From positions 77,508 to 139,766 of the forward strand of contig PAQY01000018.1 in the NCBI GenBank assembly GCA_002709955.1: a stretch of 62,259 nt of DNA, read 5' to 3'. How positions within the stretch are numbered: position 1 is the first letter of the stretch; every line of letters begins with the position of its first letter. Both the position numbers and the translations under genes were made by a program. The notes under the pieces are model-generated. The model did not search any database. It was not told where the DNA came from and saw only the letters and a program-made list of their open reading frames with translations. This document shows, in pieces, positions 27,557 through 36,902 of the stretch. This stretch comes from Rhodospirillaceae bacterium. GTDB lineage: Bacteria > Pseudomonadota > Alphaproteobacteria > UBA8366 > Aestuariispiraceae.

Positions 27557-29188
27557 ATGACAACAACATTTGCAGATTTAGGATTAAGTGACGCACTCCT
27601 GCGGGCCATCGCCGATGCAGGATATGAACATCCGACGCCGATCCAGGAAAAGGCGATTCCCTATGTCTTGATGAATCGGGACATTCTGGGATGTGCCCAG
27701 ACGGGAACCGGCAAGACGGCTTCCTTCACACTGCCGATGATTGATATTCTAAGCCAGGGTCGTGGCCGCGCCCGGATGCCGCGCACGGTTATTCTGGAAC
27801 CGACGCGCGAATTGGCGGCACAGGTTGCGGATAATTTTGAAACCTATGGCAAATACTGCAAATTAAACATGGCCCTGCTGATTGGCGGCGTGTCGTTTAG
27901 TGAGCAGGAAGCCAAGATCAACCGTGGCGTTGACGTGCTGATCGCGACACCGGGCCGTCTGATGGACCATTGCGAACGCGGCAAGGTGATCCTGACCGAC
28001 GTGAAAATCCTGGTCATCGACGAAGGCGACCGGATGCTGGATATGGGCTTTATTCCTGATGTGGAAAAGCTGGTATCCCTGATGCCGCCGCTGCGCCAGA
28101 CCTTGATGTTTTCCGCAACCATGCCGCCGGAAATTCGCAAGCTGGCCTCTAAATTCCAAAGCAATCCAAAAGAAATCACCGTATCGGCCCCGGCCAGCAC
28201 CGCAGACACGATCGAACAGCGCCTGTTGAAGGTGGATGGCCGCCAGAAGCGCAAGGTTCTGTATCGCCTGTTGCAGGATAAAACCATTTCCAACGCACTG
28301 GTTTTCTGTAACCGCAAGCGCGATGTCGCGACCCTGTATCGCGCCCTGGAAGAGGCTGGGATTTCGTCCGGCGCATTGCATGGCGATATGGATCAGTACA
28401 AGCGCCTGGAATGGCTTGAGAAATTCAAGAATAACGAAATCCAGGTTCTTGTCTGTTCCGATGTCGCCGCCCGTGGCCTGGACATTCCAAGTGTTAGCCA
28501 CGTCTTCAACTATGACGTCCCGACCCATTCGGAAGATTATGTCCACCGCATCGGTCGCACGGGCCGTGCCGGTCGATCCGGTATTTCAATTACCCTGGCG
28601 ACCGATGCTGAAATGCGTCTGGTCGGCGGCATTGAAAAGCTGATCGGGAAGAAGATTCCGGTTGTTACTGAAGTCACGGAAGCTTTGGGCAGCGACGCGG
28701 GTGGCGACGACAAACAAGCATCCACCGAACAACAGGATGATGCATCGTCGCAAGAGCGTTCGAAACGTCGGACCAGATCCCGCGGCAAACGTACATCTGA
28801 TGATCAGACAGCATCAAGCCAGACCGAAAGTGCATCATCCAACGACGATGCCGATGATCAGGACACTCAGGATCCTGCCTCTCAGGAGCAACCGGAAGAC
28901 AAGTCCCCCAGCCGCACCCGTGGTCAACGGGGCCGCAGCCGGGCCAAATCTGACGATAATGCCTCTGAGGCACCGCGTCAGGGGCGCTCAAGTAATGACC
29001 GCACGGGCAACGACCGTCCGGCGAAGGAAAGTCAGCCGAAACAGGACGCATCTTCAAACAGACAAAGCGGTCGCGGTCGCTCCCGCAATCCAGGCGTAGA
29101 GGCGAATGAAGATCCGCTGCCGGATATTTCTGATCAGCCTTTCGGCAAGACAGAACAGGTTCCTGCCTTCCTGTTACGCGCACGATAA
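27557..29188 (+). CDS. DEAD-box RNA helicase with disordered C-terminal tail
   Basis: 543 residues of the RhlE/DeaD class, acting in RNA unwinding or ribosome assembly. The motifs run in order: HPTPIQEKAIP (Q), AQTGTGKTASF (I), PTRELAAQV (Ia), VIDEGDRMLDMGF (II), SATMP (III), VCSDVAARGLDIP (V) and HRIGRTGRAGRSG (VI). Motif II reads DEGD instead of DEAD. Residues from about 378 to 520 form a low-complexity Ser/Asp/Gln/Arg tail, probably RNA-binding. It is followed by a short stem-loop. Confidence 0.93.
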   Translation: MTTTFADLGLSDALLRAIADAGYEHPTPIQEKAIPYVLMNRDILGCAQTGTGKTASFTLPMIDILSQGRGRARMPRTVILEPTRELAAQVADNFETYGKYCKLNMALLIGGVSFSEQEAKINRGVDVLIATPGRLMDHCERGKVILTDVKILVIDEGDRMLDMGFIPDVEKLVSLMPPLRQTLMFSATMPPEIRKLASKFQSNPKEITVSAPASTADTIEQRLLKVDGRQKRKVLYRLLQDKTISNALVFCNRKRDVATLYRALEEAGISSGALHGDMDQYKRLEWLEKFKNNEIQVLVCSDVAARGLDIPSVSHVFNYDVPTHSEDYVHRIGRTGRAGRSGISITLATDAEMRLVGGIEKLIGKKIPVVTEVTEALGSDAGGDDKQASTEQQDDASSQERSKRRTRSRGKRTSDDQTASSQTESASSNDDADDQDTQDPASQEQPEDKSPSRTRGQRGRSRAKSDDNASEAPRQGRSSNDRTGNDRPAKESQPKQDASSNRQSGRGRSRNPGVEANEDPLPDISDQPFGKTEQVPAFLLRAR

Positions 29189-29215
29189 TCCAGGCCCCAA
29201 TACAGGGTTTCACTT

Positions 29216-29233
29216 GCACCAGAACCCTGGTGC
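29216..29233 (+). terminator. Short perfect stem-loop after the helicase gene
   Basis: GCACCAG, loop AACC, CTGGTGC: a 7-bp perfect stem 27 bp after the helicase stop. No U-run follows, so termination here is uncertain. Confidence 0.35.
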
Positions 29234-29307
29234 GGGGCATTCTGGTATTGTCTGGCATTACTTGTTATCGCCGGGTCGGTCTAGATTGTTAGGAAAGTGA
29301 GTTATCC

Positions 29308-29547
29308 ATGCGCACGCTCTTTGTTCAGGTAAAATGCGATCTTGGGGTCGCCTATACCACCGCCGCCGCCGCCATCGAGGAAGTGGAGCATGTGTCTGAG
29401 GTTTATTCGACATCCGGACAATATGACCTGCTGATGAAATGCTATTTGCCGGAAGAGATGGATGTCGGGCATTTTATAACCGACCAGATTCAAAAATTGC
29501 CCGGCGTTCGCGATACCTTCACGACATTGGCATTCAAGGCCTTCTGA
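29308..29547 (+). CDS. Stand-alone Lrp/AsnC ligand-binding (RAM) domain protein
   Basis: 79 residues covering only the alpha-beta effector-binding domain of Lrp/AsnC regulators (TLFVQVKCDLG to VRDTFTTLAFKAF). There is no DNA-binding domain. Such proteins form oligomers that bind amino acids and may modulate full-length Lrp proteins. The next gene, an NlpC/P60 peptidase, starts 7 bp later and is probably co-transcribed. Confidence 0.85.
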   Translation: MRTLFVQVKCDLGVAYTTAAAAIEEVEHVSEVYSTSGQYDLLMKCYLPEEMDVGHFITDQIQKLPGVRDTFTTLAFKAF

Positions 29548-29554
29548 GGCGCTG

Positions 29555-30409
29555 GTGGCTGAAACGACACGCCCCTTACCGGACCCGCGACGCAATCTAT
29601 ATCGCAGTGATCTTGCAGATGTGATGCTGGCAGGGACTGTGCCCGCTGAACGCTACGTGTCGGGCACCCCAGCGCGGATTTGTCAGCCCATCGTGCCCGC
29701 CCGCCGGACACCGGATCCAGCAAAACCGCGTGATACTGAGTTCCTGATGGGGGAGGCTGTTCTGGTCTTTGACCGGGACGATAGCTGGGCCTGGGTAAAG
29801 TCCCAGCACGACGGGTATGTTGGTTATATTGATCAGGCTGCCTTAAATATTGGCGCACCGGACCCAACGCACCGCGTCAACACGATCCGCAGCCATTTAT
29901 ACCCCGCACCGGAATTAAAGCGTTTCGCCCTGGCCGCATTGCCTTACGGTGCCCTGGTCACCGTTATTGATCAAACCGAAAAATGGGCGCAACTGGCCGA
30001 CGGTCAGTGGGTTGCCCTGGCGCATCTGGCCCCCATTTCACAAACAGCCCAGGACCCGGTTGCAGAGGCCATGCGGTTTCTGGGTGTTCCCTATCTATGG
30101 GGCGGTCGATCCAGCGACGGTATGGATTGTTCCGCCCTGATTCAATTCGCACTGGAAGCCTGTGGCATCCCCTGCCCGCGCGACAGTGACATGCAGGAAG
30201 CGGAATTGGGCCACGCAATTGATCGCGCAGATGTGCAGGCGACAGATTTGATATTCTGGCCGGGTCATGTCGGCATGATGATGGATCGTGACAGGATGAT
30301 CCATGCCAATGCGACGGATATGGCCGTAAGGGTCTGGACCTTAAGCGATGTTGAGGCGCATATTATCCGCATTGAAGGCCATACAATTCGCACCATTAAA
30401 CGCCTGTGA
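29555..30409 (+). CDS. NlpC/P60 peptidase with two bacterial SH3 domains
   Basis: 284 residues from a GTG start. Residues about 25-90 and 105-155 look like SH3b domains (SWAWVKSQHDGYVGYID; KWAQLADGQWVALAHL). The C-terminal NlpC/P60 domain has the catalytic Cys192 in SSDGMDCSALIQFAL and His in FWPGHVGMMMD. This resembles YkfC-type gamma-D-glutamyl-L-diamino acid endopeptidases, which cut peptidoglycan peptides during recycling. No signal peptide is visible, which fits cytoplasmic action on recycled muropeptides. Confidence 0.88.
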   Translation: MAETTRPLPDPRRNLYRSDLADVMLAGTVPAERYVSGTPARICQPIVPARRTPDPAKPRDTEFLMGEAVLVFDRDDSWAWVKSQHDGYVGYIDQAALNIGAPDPTHRVNTIRSHLYPAPELKRFALAALPYGALVTVIDQTEKWAQLADGQWVALAHLAPISQTAQDPVAEAMRFLGVPYLWGGRSSDGMDCSALIQFALEACGIPCPRDSDMQEAELGHAIDRADVQATDLIFWPGHVGMMMDRDRMIHANATDMAVRVWTLSDVEAHIIRIEGHTIRTIKRL

Positions 30410-30437
30410 CATAACGCAATAAGGATGATAATTCCCT

Positions 30438-31217
30438 ATGCCCCGCTTTGCGGCAAATATTTCCATGCTGTTCACGGAACTACCCTTTCTGGAACGGTTT
30501 GAAGCCGCCCGAGAGGCTGGATTCAAGGGGGTTGAGTTCCTCTTCCCCTATGACTTTCCCGTCGATGAAATATCTGATGCCCGCAAACAAAGTGGCCTGA
30601 CCCAGGTTTTGTTCAACCTGCCCGCCGGGGATTGGAAGCGGGGAGATCGGGGGATTGGTGCCCTGCCCGGCCGCGAGGCTGAGTTTGAGCGGGGCTTTCA
30701 TCAGGCCCTGACATATGCCAACGCCCTGTCCTGTAAGAAACTGCATGTCATGTCGGGGATCGCGCCGACAACTTTGGACGACCGGGTCAATCTATCCGCG
30801 CTTGAAGGCAATTTACGACGTATCGCGCCACAAGCGGCCAAACATGGCATTACCCTGATGCTGGAACCGATCAATACCAGGGACATGCCCGGCTATGTCC
30901 TGAACAAGACAGAACAGGCTTTCCGCATTATGGGTAATGTTCCGGCCCAGAATATCATGCTTCAACTGGATCTGTATCACCGACAGATCATGCAGGGGGA
31001 TCTGATCGCGACAATAGAGCGTCACATCCAGAAAATTGGGCATATCCAGATCGCAGGCGTCCCCAGCCGAAATGAGCCTGATACTGGAGAGGTTAATTAT
31101 CCTTATATATTTCAACGGCTTGATCAGTTAGGATACGATGGGTGGATCGGGTGTGAATACAATCCACGCGGGGATAGCTGGGCAGGCCTGTCCTGGTTGG
31201 AGCCCTATCTGTCATGA
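30438..31217 (+). CDS. hyi: Hydroxypyruvate isomerase family protein
   Basis: 259 residues with a TIM-barrel of the xylose-isomerase-like family. The N-terminus PRFAANISMLFTELPFLERF and the stretch ITLMLEPINTRDMPGY match Hyi, which interconverts hydroxypyruvate and tartronate semialdehyde in glyoxylate metabolism. Metal ligands probably include the Glu in EPIN and the residues in MLQLDLYH and EYNPRG. 2-oxo-tetronate isomerase (OtnI) is a close alternative. It overlaps the HD-domain gene by 4 bp. Confidence 0.87.
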   Translation: MPRFAANISMLFTELPFLERFEAAREAGFKGVEFLFPYDFPVDEISDARKQSGLTQVLFNLPAGDWKRGDRGIGALPGREAEFERGFHQALTYANALSCKKLHVMSGIAPTTLDDRVNLSALEGNLRRIAPQAAKHGITLMLEPINTRDMPGYVLNKTEQAFRIMGNVPAQNIMLQLDLYHRQIMQGDLIATIERHIQKIGHIQIAGVPSRNEPDTGEVNYPYIFQRLDQLGYDGWIGCEYNPRGDSWAGLSWLEPYLS

Positions 31218-31831
31218 GCCGGACGCCAAAGGACACCCGCGCCTGGCAACGCATGTTAAGCGGCAGGCGTCTGGATCTGCTGAATCCCAGCCCGGTTGAT
31301 GTCGAAATTGAGGACATCGCCCATGGCCTGTCCCGCGTTGCCCGCTGGAACGGTCAAACAATCGGGGAATGGGCCTTTTCCGTTGCCCAGCACAGTGTCA
31401 TGGTCGAAGCCCTGGCAGTAGAACTGGAACCCCAGCTAAGCGTCACACATCGATTACAAGCCCTGCTACATGATGCATCGGAATATGTTGTCGGCGATAT
31501 GATTTCCCCCTTCAAGACCGCGATTGGCCTGGATTATCGGGAGATGGAAGATCGCCTGCAGCAGGCAATCCATATCCGTTTTGGCCTGCCCCCGACCCTG
31601 CCCGCCAGGATCAAAAGCCTGATCAAGAAAGCTGATCTACATGCCGCCCGGATCGAGGCGACAGGCATTGCAGGCTTTTCTGAATCAGAAGCCCGGAAAC
31701 TTTGGGGCAAGCCGCCAACGGTTAAAATCACCGGTCGCTTTGATCCCACCCCGATCCCGCCAGATCAGGCCAAGGCGATGATGCTATCGCGATTCAACAG
31801 CCTAGTTACCGCCCTCCCGCCAGTTCGTTGA
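31214..31831 (+). CDS. HD-domain phosphohydrolase (YfbR-like)
   Basis: 205 residues. The metal-binding HD motif is visible: AQHSVMVEAL gives the first His, LLHDASEYVVGDM gives the His-Asp pair and a further acidic residue. This resembles YfbR-type 5'-deoxynucleotidases and related HD hydrolases, which remove phosphate from nucleotides. It overlaps hyi by 4 bp (ATGA), indicating coupling. Its 3' end overlaps the convergent patatin gene by 30 bp. The substrate is not readable. Confidence 0.85.
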   Translation: MSRTPKDTRAWQRMLSGRRLDLLNPSPVDVEIEDIAHGLSRVARWNGQTIGEWAFSVAQHSVMVEALAVELEPQLSVTHRLQALLHDASEYVVGDMISPFKTAIGLDYREMEDRLQQAIHIRFGLPPTLPARIKSLIKKADLHAARIEATGIAGFSESEARKLWGKPPTVKITGRFDPTPIPPDQAKAMMLSRFNSLVTALPPVR

Positions 31832-33622
31832 CTCTTTCGCGGTCTTCTTCTCCTCGACGGGTTCTGGCACGAGTTTGGCCTTAGCAAGACTCTCAATAAG
31901 GGCTTTCATAATCGCCTCAACCGCATGTTTCCGCAGAACCAGAGTTAACGCACCCTGCAATATGGCCCGAAAGAACACGCCGAACCCGGATGACCGGATC
32001 AGGGCCTTTCCGACGACATGAACACGGTTGCTGACCCATTTCTCAATTTCCGGCAGACGTTTCTCAAACCCTTTGGGCCAGGGGGGCGTGAATATCCGGG
32101 CATTGGGGTCCAGTCCGATTGCGTCCATATCCCCCAATCCATCGAACAGCGGAATGATTGGCACCACTTTTTGGATCTTGGTATTGTCGTCAGGATCTGT
32201 AATCTCAAACTGCCAATGGGCAATTTGTGCGGGCGACCAATTCTGCGCCACCAATCGATGACTGACCGGAACGGCAAACCATCCCGACAGGAATCGCTGG
32301 GCATTCATACGGCCCAGAATATAGTCATGATGACGAAAACTGATATCCAGAAATCCACCAAACGCCCCCACACTGCCGCAGGCAAGCGGCAGCGCCGCCA
32401 GTGCCTGGTTTCCCGTGTCATTCAATTCATAGCGCTTTGGCGCGATGGCATATCGGCTGGCCGATTTTTGAAGGATGGATAAATCTTCCGCCTTAAACCG
32501 GGCCTGTTGCTTCAATGCGGAAATCATTCGCATCAGAACATAGGGTATTGTGGCTTGGTCGTTCTCTGGAGGGTCTGGATCATAATCATTTGGAAAGGGA
32601 TCGATCATCAGCAGTTTACGGGTGGAAAGCACCGGATCCCGCTCGTTACGCCCGGAACTGTCGGCAATCAAATGGCGTCCCATCTCAAATGGTTCATTGT
32701 TTAAGACACCCCCATCAATCGTCCAATAGTCGAAGTCTTTGGGAACATCCTCTGGAAAGGACGGCGGAATCACACGGTCTTGGGTACAGTTATCCCCTTC
32801 ACACTTCTCTAACGGAACCCGCCAGATCGCCTGCTCATAAAACTCTCTCGTTGTTTTGATTTTTCGCGCCCGCAGGGCCCCTGGAAAGGCGGATGTCCCC
32901 AGGGCCGCATTTCCAAGATCCCTGAATCCAGACCCTGGCCCATTGGTGTTGAAATCAACAAATGTGTGACCGGTCCAGCCTGGATTGGTTTCCCCAAAGA
33001 CAAACCTGGCATAATCCTTGTGCATGGAAATGATGTGTTGGCGCCCTTCAATCGCATTGAAATCAAGGCTATAGGGCGTGCCGCGCAGATTCGTTGTGGT
33101 CAGATAAACCGGAAGGGGCTGGCGCAGCCATTTCGGATATTCCGTCCGGGTTTTCTGAAGATTGATCGCATCATCGCGTATGCCGTCCAGGCTGTCTTTT
33201 CCTGTCGTGTTTAACAAAGAATACAGCGGCTGGTTGCCGCGCAGATCGTCATCGGCCAACAGGCCTTTCATATCGATCTTCTCAACCCAGGCCTTGTACA
33301 AGACAGAATGTTTGGCACCCTGTTGGTATAGGGGTCCCCGAACCCCCTTCACGGATCCGCGCACGATGGAGGGAAGCAAGGCGCTGCAAATCCCCCCGGC
33401 GGATGCCCCAAGAACCGCATCAATCGATACCCGGTGGTTGGCTGGCATGTTGGGATCCCCGGCGTCGCGCGCGGCCTCCATCGCGTCCAGCGCTTCGATC
33501 AGGAAATCCATGACCCCGGCGGTATAGGCCCCGGCAGAAACCGCCCCGGCCATCACAAGTGAAAGGTGAAAGCTTGTATCATCCTGCTGGTTCCCCGGCA
33601 GGCGTGTTTCCTGTAACAACAT
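31802..33622 (-). CDS. Patatin-like phospholipase-domain protein, 606 aa
   Basis: Residues about 18-330 form a patatin (PNPLA) domain: the Gly-rich oxyanion segment LVMAGAVSAGAYTAG, the nucleophile motif GASAG in VLGASAGGICSALL, and the catalytic Asp in DGG (WTIDGGVLNNEP). It is therefore predicted to be an active acyl hydrolase. The remaining ~270 residues have no recognised domain and end in a basic/acidic tail. The layout is that of large bacterial patatin-related proteins. There is no signal peptide. It stands alone and overlaps the HD gene at its 3' end. Confidence 0.88.
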   Translation of the reverse strand: MLLQETRLPGNQQDDTSFHLSLVMAGAVSAGAYTAGVMDFLIEALDAMEAARDAGDPNMPANHRVSIDAVLGASAGGICSALLPSIVRGSVKGVRGPLYQQGAKHSVLYKAWVEKIDMKGLLADDDLRGNQPLYSLLNTTGKDSLDGIRDDAINLQKTRTEYPKWLRQPLPVYLTTTNLRGTPYSLDFNAIEGRQHIISMHKDYARFVFGETNPGWTGHTFVDFNTNGPGSGFRDLGNAALGTSAFPGALRARKIKTTREFYEQAIWRVPLEKCEGDNCTQDRVIPPSFPEDVPKDFDYWTIDGGVLNNEPFEMGRHLIADSSGRNERDPVLSTRKLLMIDPFPNDYDPDPPENDQATIPYVLMRMISALKQQARFKAEDLSILQKSASRYAIAPKRYELNDTGNQALAALPLACGSVGAFGGFLDISFRHHDYILGRMNAQRFLSGWFAVPVSHRLVAQNWSPAQIAHWQFEITDPDDNTKIQKVVPIIPLFDGLGDMDAIGLDPNARIFTPPWPKGFEKRLPEIEKWVSNRVHVVGKALIRSSGFGVFFRAILQGALTLVLRKHAVEAIMKALIESLAKAKLVPEPVEEKKTAKESTNWREGGN

Positions 33623-33685
33623 GACAGCCCCCTATCTGTTAGATCAGGGGTGAAGAATATCACAACTTAAAGAAATAATTTAGAG

Positions 33686-34414
33686 TTATTGCACGTCGTT
33701 TTCGCGCCTGAAGCCAACCGCAACCACATACATTTCTGGGGATTCTTTGCGGCTGGATTTTGGCTTCATATGAAAGACTTTGGTAAAGTCCTTCTTAAGG
33801 ATCTGCAGCAGGTCATTTTCCGTGCCGCCGGAAAACACTTTCGCAATGAAGGTGCCATTCGGGGCCAGGACTTCGGCTGCAAAATGATAGGCCGTTTCCA
33901 CCAATGCCACGACGCGCAAATGATCGGTTGGGGGATGTCCTGTTGTATTGGACGCCATATCGGACATGACGATATCGGCCTGCCCGCGCAGCACGGTCTT
34001 CAGTCGATCCGGCGCATCATCGTCCATAAAGTCACCGACCAACAAGGTTGCGCCGGGGATCGGGTCGCATTCCAACAGGTCGATACCAACAATACGGGCC
34101 GTTTCCCCACACCGTTCCAGGGCAACCTGTGTCCAGCCGCCAGGCGCACAGCCCAGATCGACGATGCGGGCATTGGGTTTCAGGAATTGATGCTTGTCGT
34201 CAATCTCTGCCAGTTTGAACGCAGCCCGGCCGCGATAGCCCAGGCGCTGCGCCTCCAGCACATAGGGATCGTTCAACTGACGCTGAAGCCACAGGGTCGA
34301 AGACAGTTTGCGCCCCCGGGCCGTTTTAACCCGAACCTGTAATCCGCGGGCATCATTGACGTTATGGTTGGTTCTTTTGCCACCACCGCCTGGACCGGTT
34401 GATTTTTTCGCCAT
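33686..34414 (-). CDS. rlmE: 23S rRNA 2'-O-methyltransferase (U2552)
   Basis: About 242 residues of the RrmJ/FtsJ family. It methylates U2552 of 23S rRNA during late 50S assembly, using SAM. SAM-binding motif I is VDLGCAPGGWTQVAL; DIVMSDMASNTTGHPPTDH is the catalytic Asp region; the KDKE-type lysines lie in RGRAAFKLAEID and FIAKVFSGG. A Gly/Lys-rich N-terminal tail is common in alphaproteobacteria. ATG 34414 with GAGGGA upstream is preferred to a TTG 12 bp earlier. A tRNA gene is 42 bp upstream on the same strand. Confidence 0.95.
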   Translation of the reverse strand: MAKKSTGPGGGGKRTNHNVNDARGLQVRVKTARGRKLSSTLWLQRQLNDPYVLEAQRLGYRGRAAFKLAEIDDKHQFLKPNARIVDLGCAPGGWTQVALERCGETARIVGIDLLECDPIPGATLLVGDFMDDDAPDRLKTVLRGQADIVMSDMASNTTGHPPTDHLRVVALVETAYHFAAEVLAPNGTFIAKVFSGGTENDLLQILKKDFTKVFHMKPKSSRKESPEMYVVAVGFRRENDVQ

Positions 34415-34456
34415 GCTGTCCCTCAATATCCGCGCATTACCTGCGCGAGGGTAAAA

Positions 34457-34531
34457 TGGCTGGGGTGGAAGGATTCGAACCTTCGCATGCTGGAATCAGA
34501 ATCCAGTGCCTTACCGCTTGGCTACACCCCA
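34457..34531 (-). tRNA. tRNA-Gln (anticodon CUG)
   Basis: A 75-nt cloverleaf with encoded CCA. The acceptor stem TGGGGTG pairs with CACCCCA. The anticodon stem CTGGA/TCCAG encloses loop TTCTGAT, giving CUG. The T arm is GAAGG TTCGAAT CCTTC. The U1-A72 pair is a known feature of tRNA-Gln. It lies upstream of rlmE on the same strand. Confidence 0.96.
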
Positions 34532-34713
34532 ACAGGTCCTTCCTCTATCGTCAGGACGCGCGGGTCATACCGACTTTACCGGCACAGGTCAACGCCAACC
34601 CGTTGCAAACCTATTACAACAATTCCCCCTGGATCAATTAGCTGGTATTCTTATGCCAGATATCGGCACACGATGGGCAAATCCAGTCCCTATACCACTG
34701 CGTAGAAGAGTAT

Positions 34714-35301
34714 ATGCGAAATCAATTCCTATATCCGGTGGCGGGTGCCATCATTGCGACATGGTCAGCGATTCTTGGACTGATCACCCCCATTCCGGCA
34801 CAGGCAGACACGATGCAGAAATCAGCCCATGATTTCACCTTCACTGCAATCGAAGGCGGTGACCTGCCGCTGGCCACCTATAAAGGAAAGGCCATGTTAA
34901 TCGTCAACACGGCGTCCTTCTGTGGATTTACAGATCAGTACAAGGGCTTACAGGCATTATGGACTGAATTTCAGGATCAGGGGCTGGTCATCATCGGCGT
35001 GCCCAGCAATGATTTTGGCAATCAGGAACCTGGCACCGCAGATGAAATAAAGACCTTCTGTGAAGGAACTTATGGCATTGATTTCCCCCTTGCCCAGAAG
35101 GTCGCGGTAATGGGAGATCAGGCCCATCCCTTTTATGTCTGGGCAGCAGCCACATTGGGTATTGAAAAAGCCCCGCGCTGGAATTTTCACAAATACCTGA
35201 TTAATGGTCAGGGCCAGCTTGTGGGGTCTTTCCCCTCAACGGTTCGCCCATCGGATGAAACGCTTCGATCAGAAATCAAAGCCGCTTTGCCGAATTCGTG
35301 A
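34714..35301 (+). CDS. Exported glutathione peroxidase-family protein
   Basis: 195 residues. An N-terminal signal sequence of about 32 residues (hydrophobic core to PAQADT) predicts export to the periplasm. The mature part is a thioredoxin-fold peroxidase: the peroxidatic Cys is in NTASFCGFTDQYKG, followed by VPSNDFGNQEPG (Gln) and PRWNFHKYLI (Trp, Asn). Sulfur rather than selenium at the active site makes thioredoxin a likely electron donor. It reduces hydrogen or lipid peroxides. The 182 bp upstream, next to the tRNA, hold no gene. Confidence 0.88.
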   Translation: MRNQFLYPVAGAIIATWSAILGLITPIPAQADTMQKSAHDFTFTAIEGGDLPLATYKGKAMLIVNTASFCGFTDQYKGLQALWTEFQDQGLVIIGVPSNDFGNQEPGTADEIKTFCEGTYGIDFPLAQKVAVMGDQAHPFYVWAAATLGIEKAPRWNFHKYLINGQGQLVGSFPSTVRPSDETLRSEIKAALPNS

Positions 35302-35422
35302 TCACAAAATTTATACTTTGAGGATGCGCATTCCCGGCAGGTCCGTATAGTGCGTCGCGTATTCTGAAACCGCGCATTCCGTGCGGACACTTCACATCGA
35401 TCCTCAAAGGGAGACGCCAGTC

Positions 35423-36115
35423 ATGGCCATCAGTCACTATGAACTTTGTGGCAAAGACCCCGAAATCCTGTTCAGTCCCAATGTCTGGCGCACGAAAATG
35501 GCGCTGGCCCATAAGAATCTGGACTTTGAAACCATTCCCTGGCGCTTTACGGAAAAGGACAAGATCGCCTTTTCCGGTCAGGGCAAGGTTCCTGTCATCA
35601 AAGACAATGACACAACAGTGATCGATTCCTGGGACATCGCGATATATCTGGAAAACGCCTATCCGGATCGCCCCAGCCTGTTTGGCGGGGATGCGGGTCT
35701 GGCGGGGGTGACCTTTATTCGTCATTGGGTCGATACGGTCATTTTCCCCGCCTGCGCGCCCCTGGCTGTTTTTGGCGTCTGGAAATTGCTGGATGAAAAG
35801 GACCGGGCCTATTTCCGGGAAACCCGGGAAGCCCGGTTCGGAAAGCCGCTGGAAGACATTTGCGGGGACCCGGCCGAGCGCATTGAAGCCCTGCGCAAGG
35901 CCTTTACCCCTGTGCGCAGCATGCTGTCACAACAATCCTATCTGGGTGGCGATGCGCCCCTGTTTTCCGACCATATGGCCTTTGCCCCCCTGCAATGGCT
36001 GCGATGCGTGACAACGCATACTCTGTTCGAAGACAGCGATCTTATTCAGGCCTGGCTTGAGCGGATGTTAAAGGCCTATGGCGGCCTGGCGGGCGACGCA
36101 AAAACGATACGATAA
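35423..36115 (+). CDS. Glutathione S-transferase family protein
   Basis: About 230 residues. The N-terminal thioredoxin-like domain contains LFSPNVWRTKMALAHKNLDFE and the glutathione-binding GKVPVIKDNDTTVIDSWDIA (cis-Pro, then an Asp-Ser equivalent). The C-terminal half is helical. It resembles fungal-type and beta-etherase-like GSTs. The substrate is unknown. ATG 35423 with GGGAG upstream is preferred to an in-frame GTG at 35381. It lies downstream of glutathione peroxidase on the same strand, but 121 bp apart, so shared transcription is unproven. Confidence 0.85.
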   Translation: MAISHYELCGKDPEILFSPNVWRTKMALAHKNLDFETIPWRFTEKDKIAFSGQGKVPVIKDNDTTVIDSWDIAIYLENAYPDRPSLFGGDAGLAGVTFIRHWVDTVIFPACAPLAVFGVWKLLDEKDRAYFRETREARFGKPLEDICGDPAERIEALRKAFTPVRSMLSQQSYLGGDAPLFSDHMAFAPLQWLRCVTTHTLFEDSDLIQAWLERMLKAYGGLAGDAKTIR

Positions 36116-36160
36116 GCCCCTGTGGCATTCAAAAGATGCCATTCCGGTACTCATAAACCC

Positions 36161-36191
36161 GCCCGGATCTATGCAACAATTGGATCCGGGC
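36161..36191 (+). terminator. Stem-loop after the GST gene
   Basis: GCCCGGATC pairs perfectly with GATCCGGGC, 46 bp after the GST stop. No U-run follows, so it may be a stabilising hairpin rather than an intrinsic terminator. The remaining 36192-36525 is AT-rich intergenic sequence that must hold the promoter of the DUF1127 gene. No other gene is seen there. Confidence 0.5.
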
Positions 36192-36525
36192 GGCATTCCG
36201 GCAGTGGGTCTGCCGCGAATAGACTGAAAAATTCATAATGCCTCTATCGTATCGTATTTTATTGGCCAGTCTCGTAGGAATTTCAATTTAATAATATAAA
36301 ACAATAGGATAATTAATTTTTCCATCTCAAGATGGCGTCAGCCAGCGCTGATTTCCTGTCGCTAAATCGATAGTTTTGGACCGTCCTGTCGCTATTCCGA
36401 TTTTGCATCCCCCTGACTCTATTTCTGCATTTGTATTGCGTCGCGAAAAGGCGCATTTCCCGGTCATCGCAGCGGCCACGAGGGCCCTGCACACAGACAA
36501 CTGCTTACTTTAGGGAGTGACCGTT

Positions 36526-36750
36526 ATGACCATCCTTACCGTCGACACCAATCGTCAGGGCGTCTCCCTGAAAGACATGATCGCAGACGCCGTATTCGCC
36601 GTAATCTCTTTTGCTGAATCAGTAATGGACAGCATTTCGGCTGAAATGAACCGTCGTGCGACCATCCGCCAGATCAACAGCCTATCCGATGCCATGCTGA
36701 ACGATATCGGCCTGACCCGCGGCGACGTTGAAAAATTAGTGAAAGCGTAA
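36526..36750 (+). CDS. DUF1127-domain small protein, copy 1
   Basis: 74 residues. The C-terminal DUF1127 motif LSDAMLNDIGLTRGDVEKLV is clear, preceded by an Arg-rich segment. In alphaproteobacteria such small Arg-rich proteins have been tied to phosphate, carbon and stress control and RNA binding; the role here is not known. ATG 36526 with AGGGAG upstream is preferred to GTG 36517. It has its own terminator and is followed by a paralogue, each a single-gene unit. Confidence 0.88.
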   Translation: MTILTVDTNRQGVSLKDMIADAVFAVISFAESVMDSISAEMNRRATIRQINSLSDAMLNDIGLTRGDVEKLVKA

Positions 36751-36801
36751 CATCAGACACGTCTTTAAGGATTAACATCCTATAGACTGTGCCTTGAGAG
36801 T

Positions 36802-36838
36802 AAAAACCCCATCCAGAGAGATCTGTGATGGGGTTTTT
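36802..36838 (+). terminator. Intrinsic terminator after DUF1127 copy 1
   Basis: AAAAACCCCATC pairs with GATGGGGTTTTT, with a 13-nt loop and a U-run. The symmetric A and T tracts would allow bidirectional use. Confidence 0.9.
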
Positions 36839-36902
36839 GTTTGTGTGGGGAAAGTATAAACTTTTAGGTAAGTTTATTATTTATCTTTTTCTTGAAATTC
36901 AT

